A stretch of 64,000 nt of DNA from NCBI RefSeq assembly GCF_018446385.1, contig NC_055993.1:67596631-67660630 (forward strand). The letters are read 5' to 3'. The notes beneath the pieces were generated by a model. The model had not been told where the DNA came from. It worked only from the letters and a program-made list of their open reading frames with translations, and did not search any database. Origin of the DNA: Zingiber officinale. Taxonomy: Eukaryota; Streptophyta; Magnoliopsida; Zingiberales; Zingiberaceae. Below are positions 46,207-60,000 of this stretch, one piece after another. How positions within the stretch are numbered: position 1 is the first letter of the stretch; every line of letters begins with the position of its first letter. The position numbers were made by a program, and so were the translations under genes.

Positions 46207-46976
46207 GTATTTTGTAGTCAATTGTGTTTAACGTAAACGGGAGGGTTTGGTATATATATTATATCGAAAAATTTTAATATATTAAATTTTTAATATGATA
46301 TAAATTTTATATGGTGTATAATATTAATATAATTAGCTTAATTTTTACTACCTTAGTTTTGGTTACATTTTTTAAATTTCTTTAGTAGTTTATTAAAATA
46401 TTTGAAATTCTATCCGAAAAAAATAAATTAAATTATTATTAAATAAAGGCGCCGCAGCACATTATACATAAACATGATTGGCTAAGAAATAAATAGACGT
46501 TATTTGTTATTTATTTTATCGTGTAAGAAAGTAACGGAAAAAAAAAGAAAGCGAAGGAAATTAAATTGCCGAAATCCAGTCTGGGTTCATTTCGTTTCGT
46601 AGCGGAAGAAGACGGCCTCAATTTCTCTCCCCTTTTACTCTTCGTCTGCCTTCTACTTTCCCTCCCATCTCCCCTCCCTCCAATCGCCATCTTTACTGTC
46701 GCCTTAGGCTGGCCGGAAGCCTAGCCCTCTCGTCGACTGCCCTTCCGCCGTTGAACTCCTGATCTCTTCGTTGCCGGTGCCCTTTGCCGCCTCGATGCGG
46801 CACCGGAGTTGAGGGATGATCTCGGATTCATCCGGCGTGTTCGCCGCCTTGCGGGCTCTTGATAAATTCGGGAACTGCTGACGTGGTCCGGATCTCGTTG
46901 CTCCGCCGGCTTCTCAAGCTCGAGCCGTTGGCGCGCGGGTGATGGTGGTCCGGTGGGGCTGATTGGTAGGGGTTCT
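46207..46976 (+). promoter_or_regulatory. YAK1 proximal promoter and 5' leader
   Basis: This is AT-rich to about 46530, then GC-rich with long pyrimidine runs (46625-46685), typical of a plant core promoter passing into a leader. The transcription start cannot be placed by eye. There is no strong TATA box close to the pyrimidine patch. The block 46207-46717 has a degenerate second copy at 8951-11131. Confidence 0.6.
46795..46962 (+). promoter_or_regulatory. Three upstream ORFs in the YAK1 leader
   Basis: Short ORFs start at 46795 (5 codons plus stop), 46816 (21 codons, stop at 46879-46881) and 46942 (6 codons, stop at 46960-46962). All end before the main ATG at 46977. If the transcript starts upstream of 46795 they would be scanned first and could damp translation of the kinase. 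Confidence 0.55.
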
Positions 46977-47168
46977 ATGGCAGAGGATGGTTCCGGTAAG
47001 GTCGGGGCGGATGGATCTTGCGATACATCGATCGATGCTTATTTGCGGTGGAATCCTCGTTCGACGGCTTTCCGTCCGTATGTTTCTCCTCCCCAATCGT
47101 CCGGGGAGAACTCGTTGGAATCCAGCGGAAGGGACACCAGCAAATTTCGTGGGTTCTTCAAGAAATCC
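46977..47168 (+). CDS. YAK1: YAK1 exon 1
   Basis: 64 codons encode the N terminus, including [15 protein letters not shown], similar in place and style to the FRPYV-P-P segment at the start of plant YAK1. It ends in phase 0 at FFKKS before GTGCGT. The GC-rich codons contrast with later exons, as is common at the 5' end of monocot genes. Confidence 0.85.
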
Positions 47169-47996
47169 GTGCGTTTCCCCCTCCCCCCTGTAGCTCCTTT
47201 TTAGCTTTCGTGCAACCAATAAAACTAGTGTAGTTTATATGTTTTCACTATTTTGATTTCCGAGTCAAAGGGCTTTTATCTCAAAGATTGACGATTGGAG
47301 TCTCAGTGACTAAGTTTTCCATTATATTTAAAATGGTGAATTCTGAATCAAACGCACTTTGACTTAATGCAAGTTCCATTCTGTGAACTAATGCTAGAAA
47401 AAAATGATTCAATTTGATGTCGTGTTCTTTAATGAGTTCATGCAATATTGTAGTCCAATCTAGGTTGGCTAGATGAATCCGAGCTGAGGTATCAATATCA
47501 TAGTCCAACTTAGGTGGGCTAGATGAATCTGAGCTGAGGTATATTCATCTTTGAGGTTGGCTACAACTAGAGACTGCCTAATGTACTAATGCAGTAGAAT
47601 CATGAAATGTTGCACTTGTTAGTCAATCCTTGAGAAGCTATATGAGTCAAATACATTATTTCTATATTTATGTCATCATATATGCCTGACAATCAAGTAA
47701 AATGTTATGGCTTCTCTAACTAAAGATGTCCTCACTGGAGCATGAAATCAATCTGCACCATGTTAGTACTAATGACATAGACCTCATGTCATTTTGAGAT
47801 GAGTGTCATCATTTAATCGTACAGCTAGCAAATGATGAGAACATCTGGTTGATGATCACCCATTGACTCTAGTCCTTAAGAAAATTTGCTATGCAAAGAC
47901 AAGCTTTATTGCACTCCCGTCTATATGTAACCAATCTGAGGTAATCTATTGACATCGAAGCTAGGCTAAGTAGATGAAGTGTCCTAGTATCAGAGG

Positions 47997-48034
<38 letters not shown>

Positions 48035-51000
48035 ATTGACATTGAAGCTAGGCTAAGTAGTGCATGCTAATTTTTTTCCAATCAGGTTTCTATATATGTG
48101 GGTTATTTGTAACTTGTATTGTTTCTAGTCAAATATAGGTAACTTGATTTTGTAAAGACTCCTTAATAGCAATTTATATTTCTGAGTTATTAGTGATTCA
48201 TAATATGCACCCAATTTTTTTTTTTTGTTAGCATATTTATCTGTTTGAACATTTTCTTCAAAATCAATAGTAGCTAACGTTTTCTTTTTATTAGCATATT
48301 TATTGGTTAATTATGCAGTCAAACATTAACTTATTAGGCTCAACCATTGGCCTAAAATGCATAAGCCTAATAGAAGCTCCTTTATTAAGCCATAACTCAC
48401 CGTGTGAGATTAAATTGGTCTATTACAAAAATTTCCCCATTTAAGGCGATGTCCCCATCAAGATCCAAACTCTCATCTCATAGATTAGAATCCACCTCAA
48501 TCGGCAACATGTGAGGCGCAATGGTTGGCTCTTCGCCTCTTCCTTCATGCAGAGAACCCTTTCTAATAGCTTACCATGCCTATAATTAGGTTCATTTTGA
48601 TACCAATCATTAGAAATTGATTAGGTTAAATCAACCCATCAACCACTAGCCCAAATGCTTAAACCGGTAGTTAACTCATCTAAGCTGCACAGCTCCTCTA
48701 TTAGCTCACTATTCATCATGTGTGATTAAATTTGGGTGTTAGAATAATAGATAGAGCAAGTTGATGTTTATTTATAACAAAAGTATATGTTTGTATTAGG
48801 GGACCTTTGATAGCAATCTACAAATTATTATTTATTTCATTTCATTAGAAATTGAAGTGAAATGAGCAATAGGAAACATCCTTGTCAATTACTTTTGACA
48901 TACTGCAACAACAACAACCAACCCTTTTCGTGGGGTCGACTATATGGATCATTTTACGCCATTGAGTTTTATCTCCAACTATATCATCATCTATACTTAA
49001 ATAAATTTTATCTTGTTTTATTGTTGCTAACCAAATCTTTTTTGGTCTTTTTCGTTTGATATGCGTGTTTGTCATAGTTTCACATCGCCTAACTAGAGCA
49101 TTTATTGGTCGTCTAATACATGTTCGTACCGTGTCTCTTAGAGTTTTCCTTTAATAGATGCAACTCCGACTTTCTCTCTAATGCTCTTATTTCTTATTCT
49201 GTCCATTCTCGCATGTCCACACACCCATCTTAATATCCTCATCTTTGCAACTCTTATCTTCTGCTCGAGTCATAGCCCAACATTCAACTCTATATAACAT
49301 AACAGGTCTGACTGCGATTTTATAGAATTTTTCTTTAAGTTTTATAGGTACTTTACAACCACATAAAACATTCGATGCTCTCCTCCATTTCAACCATCTT
49401 GCTTGTATTCTATATAAGATATCTCTCTCAATCCCTCCATCATTTTGCAAAAATGATCCTAAATATCTAAAGCTCTCGATTTCGAACAACTCGTCATCTC
49501 CTATCTTAATAATTGTGTTATTATATCTAATATTGCTAAATTTGAATTCTATATATTATGTCTTTATTCTACTAAGTCTAAAATCTTTCCCTTCTAATGT
49601 TTTCCATCAAGATTCTAGTTTAGCATTTACTCTTTCAGGTGTTTCATCTACTAAAATAATATCATCTGCAAACAACATGCATTACGGTATTGTCTTGAAT
49701 ATTTGCAGTGAGTTCGTCCATAATTAGTATAAAAAGATAGGGACTTAGAGCTGATCCTTGATGTAACCCTATCTTTATTGGAAATGCTTCAGTTACTTCG
49801 CCTGAAGTCTTTACTCTAGTCGTTACATTTTCATACATATCCTTAATTAGTTCAATATATTATACGTTAACATCTCTCTTTTCTAAAATTCTCCATATAA
49901 TTTCTCTTGGGACTTTATCATAAGTTTTTTCTAAGTCAATGAATACAATGTGTAGATCTTGTTTTCGCACCCGATATTTTTCAATTAATTGTCTAAGAAG
50001 ATGTATAACTTCTATTGTCGACCTTCCAGGCATGAACCCAAATTGATTTTCGGTCACCGTGGTCTCCTTAATCTCTTTTCTATTACTTTTTCATAAAGTT
50101 TTATGGTATGACTCATTAGTTTGATACCCCTATAGTTTGCACAATTTTGTATGTCTCCTTTGTTTTTATATAAGGGAACTAGAGTACTTATCTTCTATTG
50201 ATTAGACATTTTTTTTTTCGTTTACAATATCATGTTAAATAATTTTGTAAGTCATTCAATACCTTGTTTTCCTAGACACTTTCGTACCTCTATCGGAATA
50301 TCATCTGGTCCAAATGACTTTTTCATTGTGCATCTCATTTAAAGCTAGTTCTACATTTGAAGTTTGAATTCTATGATAAAAATTTAAATTTTTATACTCA
50401 TTTGACCTACTTAAATTATCTAAGTTAAGTTGATCATCTAAACCTTCATTAAAAAGTTGATGAAAATACTTTTGCACTGCTCTTTTATTTTTCCATTGTT
50501 TAGTAGTACCTTATTACATTTATCTTTAATACATTTTATTTGGATAATATCTCTTGTCTTCCTTTCTCTCACTTTACCTATTCTAAGATGTCTTTCCCCT
50601 TCTTTTGTATCCAATTTTTGATATAATTATTCAAAAGTTTCATTCTTTGATTCATTCACTACTCTCTTAACTTTTTTCTTAGTTATTGTATAGTTTTTTA
50701 AGTTTTTCTCGTTCTTACAAATATATAATTCTTTATAAGCTATTCGTTTTTCATTCACTTTTTCTTGTACTTTCTCATTCTACCACCAAGATTCCTTATT
50801 TAGTGGTGTATGTCTCTTTGATTCACCGATTACATTCTTAGTTACTATTTTCAACTTTGATACCATCTTATCCCATGTCGTATTAGAATTATCATATATT
50901 TCATTTAATGCTTGTACTCCTACTTTCTCTTTAAATATATTTTGCTTTTTACCGTTTAACTTCCGCCACTTAATTATAGGAGTCATATATATTTTCTTTC

Positions 51001-54000
51001 TATTGATATTATGCTTGATGCGTATATCCAACACTACTAACCTATGTTGGGCAGTTAAACTTTCTCCGGGAATGATCTTGCAATCTTTACAAATCTTTCT
51101 ATCATTCTTCCTAAATATAAGAAAGTCAATTTGCGATTTATTATTGTCACTTTTGAACGTGCTTAAGTATTCTTTCCTTTTCTTAAAAAACGTGTTAGTT
51201 AGTATAAGGTCATATACTATCGCAAAATCTAATATAGTTTTTTCTTCCTCATTTCTCGTTCCAAACCCATAACCCCCATGCACCCTCTCATATTCTTCAT
51301 TGTTCACTCCGACATGCTCATTTAGATCACCTCCTATTAAAATCATTTTATTTGGCGGAATGTTTTGTAATATTTCATCTAAGTCGTCCCAAAATCTTGA
51401 TTTGGTAGCTTCATCTAATCCTACTTGCGGTGCATTTATATTTTCTTTCGCCACTATTATCTTAAGGGATATAATTCTATCCCCTTTTCTAACTACTTTT
51501 ACAACTTCATCTTTTAACGAACTATCTACAACAATACCCACTCCATTTCTTGTTTTGCTGTTTCCTATGTATCATAACTTAAAATCCGATTTCTCTATCA
51601 GTTTTGTCTTTTCGCCTACCCATGTTATCTATTGTACACACAAAATACTAATTCTTCTCCTAATCATCATATCTACTACCTCCACTAAGGGATCCTATGT
51701 TTCATGTTCCAAATATTAGATTATTAGTTTTTCTATCATATTTGTTCTTATCCATCCTATGGTGTGAGAACTCTTACCTATTTAACATTATATCCAAGTT
51801 CTTATGGAGATGTAGTGGTCCTTGCCGATACGTTACAGTCGGATCCCGTAATGCGAACTCTTGCATATTTAGTACTATACCGAGTTCTAGAGATACAGCG
51901 GTCCTTGTCGAGACGTTATAGTTAGACTCTGCAACGCGTTCCTTTCAGGGAACAACTTAGTATTAGCACAATAGTTTAATGAATCCATTCATTGAATATT
52001 TGTTTAACACTGGCGGGCAACCTAATGCAACCCTCCTCCTTTATCCGGGCTTGAGATCGGCCATACCTGGTTCGTCACGGGCGGAGTTATTGCCAAATGG
52101 AATATAAGTTCTAAGTTACAAGCAATTTTACTTTTATTGTCATTCTAAGTATCTATGTGACAAGATTTACTCCTCTCAATCATTGTTAGGGTGTTGAGTT
52201 CACCTTGTTATCATTGACTTTATCTCCATTTGATAAGTTTTTTTTCTTTCATGATATTATTTACTTAAAATTATTTTGACTATTATATTTCTACCGTATA
52301 ATATAAAATTTATTTATTTTTTCTTCTATAATAAATACAGTTCACTTTTTGGTTATTTGAGTTAATTTAATTTCTCAATGGGTTGAATTTACTTTTGTTT
52401 TGCTAGATTTAACTTTCAATTTGTTCTCTTTCTTATTTTAGAATCATATAAAATAAGATTTGTAATACATCGTATTGAATCACATTGAATCCAACTAAAT
52501 CATCAGGTTCATCTCACTTCCAATTCATGTTGGGGTTGTAAGGTTGCAAACATAGTCCCATATTGAAAACACATGGGAAAGATCATGGGTTTATAAGAGA
52601 AAAGATATCTCTATTGGCATGATGCCTTTTGGGTAGAGCCCAAGAGCAAAACCATGAGGGCTTAGACCCAAAGTGGACAATATCATGCTATTGTGGAGAT
52701 ATCTAAATTCTTTTCGATCCTACAATTGGTATCAGTGCCTGGACTGTCAGAAGGTTTAACCGCCGACTGTGCATAAGAGCTATGATCTGATTGAGCCATG
52801 TGGGTACAATATTGACCTCGAACAAATAAAGTGGGGGCTCCTATGTTCGGATCAAGAGGATCAGACACCAGGCAGGAAGTCCTAGTTGCGGCTAGGCAAG
52901 GAAGTCCTAGTAGGTCGGGTGGACCGAGGGGCAGGAAGACCTGGTGGGTCGAGGATCGGACATGGGAAGCCTGTGGTCCTTTGTTTGAGGGGGGAATTGT
53001 TGGGGTTGCAAGGTTGCAAACATAGTCCCACATTGAAAACACATGGGAAAGATCATGGGTTTATAAGAGAAAGATATCTCCATTTGGCAAGAGGCCTTTT
53101 GGGGAGAGCCCAAGAGCAAAACCATGAGGGCTTAGGCTCAAAGTGGACAATATCATGCCATTGTGAAGATATCTAAATTCTTTTCGATCCTACAATTCAT
53201 ATATAAAAATGTGAATCATATTGTGTGATATGAATTGTGAATTGTATGATTGTGATAATTATATCTAAATCCTAATTGGTAAACAATTGAATTTTTTTTT
53301 TGAAATTTTTGGGCAGTATTATCCAAATTTTCATGGGGAAAAAATTAAAAAGGTGCTCCTTATTTTCATTATCGTGTCTTATTTTTCATCTTGAAAATAC
53401 CTTTATTTTAGTGTTATTGTAGTAACTTCAGCCAATACTGCTATAACATGCTCAAACTGCTCAAATATTGGTTAAAACTTCTCCAATTTGATTAAAATTG
53501 TTCCAACCAACTTTAAATACTATTGAAGCAATTTTGACCGAAGCTACTACAACATGGAGCAGTTTTGGCCGAAGCTGTTATTACAATGTGTGTGTTGGAA
53601 TAAGACTATTTTCAAAATGAAAAATATAATAGGACATCCTTTGGATATTTTTTCAAAATAGGGCATCCTTTTGATGATAATGAAAAGAAGGGGTACATTT
53701 TTTATTTTTTTTATAAAATATAAAATTATAGAGAAATCTCTCTTTTCAATTTTAACATTCTCTAAATTTAATTTTAAGCTAATTTTTAAAATAAACCATG
53801 CTACATTTTTTTTTTGAAAAAGTACAATATTACCATTTTAATTTATATAATTATCTGTGCTGCTGTGTATGACATAGGAGAAAAGATAGTTTTAAACTAA
53901 ATAAAAAAATTCACTATTGAAGGGATGAAGTGCATATCACTGCTTACATGTCTTGCTTACTGTTAGAATGGGCTTTTACACACGTAGTTGTTTATAGTGA

Positions 54001-57000
54001 TTGAATAGGTACCTTGTTTCAACGTATTATTTGGCATTGATTGTATACCACTACGTTATTATTTTTTTTCTAAAACCTTAACAGCCTTGCATGAAGCTTA
54101 TTGGTAAGAAACTATTGACATGGCCAAACACAAATAAATGCAACTTAGGAGTACATTGAAATTTTATTTCCTTATATATCTCACCATTCTACTGGTCTAG
54201 AGTCTAGATCCTATATTGAGTGACCAATCTTAATGAAATGGGTGTTTAAAACCTTATTGCATGTCAAGGTATCCAATTTGGATCCATGCTGCATTATGGT
54301 TTGAATTCTGCGTGTGATTGTTTGTTGCCTGAATGAATCCCATATTAACCAGGGTAGATTATTTCTTTGTATGCATTAAGCGAAGTGCGCTTGCATGTTT
54401 TGAATTGTTTGTTTGACATATTTTATCATTTAGGGTGTGTTTCTTGTGAGAGAAGGAAAACACGGATGCAAATTAGGTAACAAAAAATTGTTCAATGACA
54501 TTTTCTCCTTTTCCTTTGGCAGAAGAATAGAGCAATCTTTTCCCAATTTTATTCTATATTGCTTCCATCTGATTTGGATGAAAAACTCACTTTCATGCAA
54601 TGGAGCTAAAAACAAGGCCAAAAAAATTTCAAAATTATTTTTTCACATCTATTTTTGATTTATGTTTTTAAAAATATTTTTAATAGATAATGTTTGGAAA
54701 TTTAAATTTCCCTCTGTCGTTCCTTTCATCCAAGCAAACAAAGGACTAAAAACTCTACCTTTTTCCCTTCAAGGAAATAAAAAAAAATAGACAGTCCGGT
54801 GCACGAAGCTCCTGCCAATGCGGATCTCGGGGAAGGGTCGGATCACATTGGGTCTACTGTACTTTGAATTTTACTCGAGGCTGATTTCGCGACTTTAACC
54901 CATGACCTCAAGGTCACATAGGAGCAACTTTACCATTGTGTCAAAGCTTCCCTGCCCTCCAAGGAAACCAAAACAAAGAAAAACATTTTTCAATTGTTTT
55001 TTCTTATGTGTTTTTTTTCTCCTAGTTATTTCCTTTCTTTATCAGAAACATAGCCTTAATTTCTAATTGATACCTTTCTGGGTTGTTTAACAATTTCCTG
55101 TTGTTTTTTGTAATATAATGCCATCTGATGCATTAAGCTGTTTCATGAGCAAATGAAGTACTGTTTTGCACTTAACTGTACATTCCTATGATGAACTTGT
55201 ACTATTGATCTTGTTCCATTAAGAGTTTTGTAGACATGTTGATCTGTTCTATTCACTTGTAATCCTTTATAGTATGGAACCAAATATTTGGTTCTGATGA
55301 AATTTGTTCATGCAGCTTGTAGCAAAACTGACCAAGGGTATAGTTGAAACTTTCCAAACATGCAACCCTGCCTTTCGATATTCAGAGTCACTGAATCAAA
55401 AACGATTCCTAACCAATCCATCCACTGGGGTACTGAATGATGGTTTTGACAATGCAAATTCAGATCTCATCTTGTATGTGAATTTTGAGCTGGTCAACTC
55501 AGAAACAAAAGGAAGGTTAGGCTTCTCATATTAATTAAAAAGCGATTAGTTTTATTAGTTTCTTTCTAGATAATGCCTTTTCTATTCATTATATTTTATC
55601 TTTTGTTGTATTAAGATGCTAACTAACAGTCTTTTTTTATAGTAAAGTTTGAATTTATTGTTGTCTTATATACCTTCATCACTGATAATTTTGATAGTTG
55701 ATACTACTCTGTTTTGGATGTTCTTTGTTTCTTTCATCAATTGATTTGTCTTACATTTTGTTGTTAATTTTAGGGCTATGTTTCCCCCTATTCCAATTGC
55801 AGTCGAATCTTTATTAATCTTTGTAAATTACATTAATCAGTTGAAACTGTTATTGACAGTTGGACAATGCCAGAAACTATCTTAAATCATTATGACCGAT
55901 ATACCATGTTTTAGTGTTGATTGGACTATATACCAAGAGTACATTATAATCAGACATTTAAAACCATAATTGAGGCCTTAAATTTTGTGACTACACAATT
56001 AGAAGACTGCATAGACAGTGTTCGTGTTATTGGCTATGAGAACATATTGTATACTTTATGCTAAAAAATTTGAAGCATTAATTTACCTATAACATTTTTC
56101 ATACTAATATCCCTTTTGGATTTTAGGTACATTGTCAAAGATGCCCTTGGCCAAGGGACCTTTGGACAGGTTGCCAAATGCTGGGATCTGGAATCTAACA
56201 AATATGTTGCTGTGAAGGTTATTAAGAACCAACCTGCTTACTATCGACAGGCATTGGTTGAGGTTTCTATCCTGGACATGGTAAATGGTGCAAATAAAAG
56301 TTATTTATGTTTGTATCAAACCTTTGATAGATCTGGCAACTAATTTCAGTGTTTTTTTTTTTAAATTTTCAGTTAAATAAGAAGTATGATCCTGATGATA
56401 AACATCACATAGTCCGGATGCTTGATTATTTTGTATTTCATCGGCACTTGTGCATATCATTTGAAATGCTTGGCTCAAACCTGTAAGCCGTCTTTGATAT
56501 ATATATGAACTATATATATGAACATTTAACATAATTTTTTGTGTTGTATTGAATGATTTCTCTATGTGTAATAGTTATATGACACTGATGTATGCTGAGT
56601 GTTGTAGGTATGAATTGATCAAAATGAACCACTTCAAAGGTTTGTCCCTGAGCATTGTGCAGGCATTCTCAAAACAGGTAGGAGACCTCATATTAAAAGT
56701 TTTGGCTTAGACACCTTTACAGTTTTGGTTGATAGAAGCTCCTTTTATATGATTGCTTCATGCATTTTTTGTCAACTTTCTTAGATCTTGCATGCATTGA
56801 TTGTCATGAAAGATGCTGGTATAATTCATTGTGATATGAAGCCAGAGAACATACTCATGTCAACAAGGTGAGGTGGTAATTGTAAGAGCAGGCGAGATCT
56901 GTTTTTTTACTCGTTCACTGAACTTGGATATAATTTTTCACCAAATCTAGTGTGAAGCCTCCACAAATAAAAGTTATTGATTTTGGATCAGCTTGTATGG

Positions 57001-60000
57001 AAGGTCGAACAGTCTACTCTTACATACAGGTTCCTATTATATCTCACTATTAGTTTTACATATTGCAAATTAAGAATAGTGCTTATAGAATGTTAATACA
57101 CAGTAATCATGCTATACCTGTTTGTATGTGTTGCAGAGCCGCTACTATAGGTCTCCAGAAGTTCTTCTTGGTTATCCGTATCCGTATTTTCATACTTTGT
57201 CTTGCCATTCTCTAACTTTCAGGGAAAAAAACATTTCTCTTTTTATAATCAGCATTGTTGAATTTTTTTTTTTTTTCTCATTTGAGTGCTGATTTCAAAT
57301 CAACAATGCTTCTTATTTCTTTTGCAGATATTTTGTAACAATTATATTTGGTTGAAAGCTTGTAATTGTTGTGTAGAAGTGTTTTGTGCTTAATATTTCT
57401 GCTAGATATACCACTTCAATTGATATGTGGTCATTTGGATGCATTGTTGCTGAATTATTTCTTGGTTTGCCTTTGTTTCCTGGAGCCTCTGAATATGATC
57501 TCCTGAAGCGGATGATAGAGATACTTGGGTAGGTTTTTTTTTTCTTTTTCTCTCTCTTTTTCTTTTTTTCTAGCACTTTTTTTTGTTCCAGTATGCTACA
57601 GCTAATCAGTTGAGTGCTTTGTATTTGGAGATATTTTGTAGTCTTAGAACTGTTTCTTTTTTAAAGTGAAAAGAGTTTTTGGTTGTGATTATAAAGGTGG
57701 TTAAATTATATTGCTACCCATATACGCTGAGGTAGATCAAAGTTGGTTAGTCTAACTTTCGACATCCACATTACAAAGCTATTTAGATTCATTTCATGTT
57801 ATCTATTAGAAATCATTGACTATTGGGGAAATTTTATTAGTAATAAGAATTGACATATCTTTTCTCTTTCAAAACTAGTATTCTTAGTTTTGATTATGGA
57901 GGCCATACACTTGTCTGATGCCGATACCAACTAAAAGATAAGATTTAAGATTCTTGGACGTAGTGGAATTGTGTCATTGTTTCTCCTTGAGAACTATTGT
58001 TGTTAGCTTTGATTATTGAGGCCACACACCAATCTGATACCAAGCTACTAGAATATAAGATTCGAGACAATTCAAAACAAGGTTTGGAATCATTGGGAAA
58101 GAGTGAGCACAGTGTCATCATCATCATAGAAGTTTTGTAGACCACGATCTACACCTTAGCCTAAGACACATGAAAGAAGCCACCGTAGACTTGTGTTATG
58201 TGATTAGCAAGGTGTTGTTGTTAGGAAGCTCCGAAGATCACAATCATTGCCTCAACCAGAAACATCTTTGTTGTTGCCTCATGTTACTCAGCTCAAAACA
58301 CCTTTATTGTTGCCTCATCATGCCTAAAACATCTCCATCGCTGTCTCACATTACTCCTTAGCTCGAAACACCTTCATCACCTCATAAAAATTGATCGTGG
58401 CCCTCTCTTGAAGTCATTGCTGATCTTGCACCATGTCGTGGAAACCTTGCATGCTGCAGATGAAATCTTTGGTTGCTACAGCATCACATGGAAGCTTTGT
58501 ATGAGATGCTTCAAGGTTTCAGATTATTCCACGTGCTACTTGGTAGGCGGAATGAAATGTTTCTCCTGTGCTGATCAACACAATAAAATTGTAGAATAAG
58601 AATATTAGAAGATAGATTTTTGTGCAAATCATCTTTTTTCAGTAGGCTTGCGAATCTAAACAAGAAATTAATTATAATCATTGTTAATACATCATAAATA
58701 CACTGTAGGTTTTATTTTGTACCTGGTTTGAAATCTCGTACCATGTCCGGTGCCACTGTCAAAACTTATCTTTTTAAATTTCTAAAATTTGATACTGCTC
58801 AGCAGAACAAGCAATCTATCCTTAGTCTTATGAATTATGTTGATGATAATCATATCATACATCGATGAGTATCATGTCTCATATTCGACACTCCTTAACA
58901 TATTACAAAACACATCAAGATGCATTGAAATAATATTTATTATTTTTTTATAATTTTTTGTAATATCAAAATTGTACCATTTCAGATGAGCACAGAGTCT
59001 GAAATTAAGTATATAGTTATGCTCTATTCTTATTTTAATCTCCTTTCTCTTTTCGTCCAATTATTCATTAGCACCATATGTTGAAATATTAGCATGGTAC
59101 CAAAATAGGATCATGCTAGTTGAAGTTTGAAATTCTAACATGGTTCAAAATTTTGAACTTTAATTTTGTATCTTGTTTACTTTTTACCTTTAAGTCACAA
59201 ATCTTGAAAATTAAGTTGATTAGTGAATGTATATCTTAATCTCTATTCTCTATCACCTTTTATCATTCTTAGTGGACTCACATTGGATCTCCTTGTCTAG
59301 AACCATAATCATGCAAATTGTTTAGTCCTAGACTTGGTTGGGATATGAATTAGGAAGCTCCATTTGGTAATGATAAAAAAAATTCTATCGTGTTAAATTT
59401 GCTGATCTGCCTTCAAGGCTGCCTACCGCTACATGCATGTGCTACCATCTTTGCATTCTCCACAAGAATTGCTACCTTTTGCTCATTCGCTCACCTGTGT
59501 ATGAGAGCACAAGGCTCAAAATTCTTATCTCGCGGTATGCTTCTGCAATCCTTTTGGCCTTCTTCTTCAACCCTTTCCTCATCCTCTTTTGTTCTATCAA
59601 CACCACTATTGATACAAATAGCATGGTATGAAAGAGTTTCATATCGGCCGGGGATCTAACCCTGGTTAGGAATGAAATTTCAACGTTTCAAGCCTTGATA
59701 TGTAGTTACAATTTTCACGTGGTAAAACTATTTTTACTTATACACTACGATGACAATAACATCATACAGGGTAACAATGGAAAGCTAGTTGATAGCTGAT
59801 CAACTAGCATATTGGATTGCTCGCGGATTAGTAGATCTATCAATGTTAAGTGTGTCGACTTGTCAATTGTGCTCATATATCTAATAATATCTCCGTTTCT
59901 TTCTCAATTAGTTCAATTGATGTACTATTACTATATAGTTCCATTGTCCAACTCTAGAACTCTGTCTTTTCATTTAGGTTTCAGCCTTATTCTTTATCTC

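Larger units (their letters stand above)
48905..52090 (-). mobile_element. RTE-clade LINE, near full length, decayed
   Basis: On the minus strand: a 5' leader with CAAGCCCGGATAAAGGAGGA (near 52050), an AP-endonuclease domain, reverse transcriptase with an [10 protein letters not shown] catalytic motif (near 49650-49680), a C-terminal domain, and a 3' end GTTGGTTGTTGTTGTTG, the microsatellite tail typical of RTE elements. Many frameshifts and stops are present. It inserted in antisense orientation to YAK1. A TSD could not be fixed. Confidence 0.85.
47169..55315 (+). other. YAK1: YAK1 intron 1, 8.1 kb
   Basis: It runs from GTGCGT to TGCAG. It contains a tandem duplication with a unit of about 50 bp (47450-47550), an (AT)n array, an RTE LINE, a TRIM and an Au-type SINE. 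Plant first introns are often long and can carry enhancers, but nothing specific is visible. Confidence 0.85.

Noticed and set aside
51300-51719. 139-residue + strand ORF
   Set aside because: It is the shadow of the LINE endonuclease coded on the other strand.
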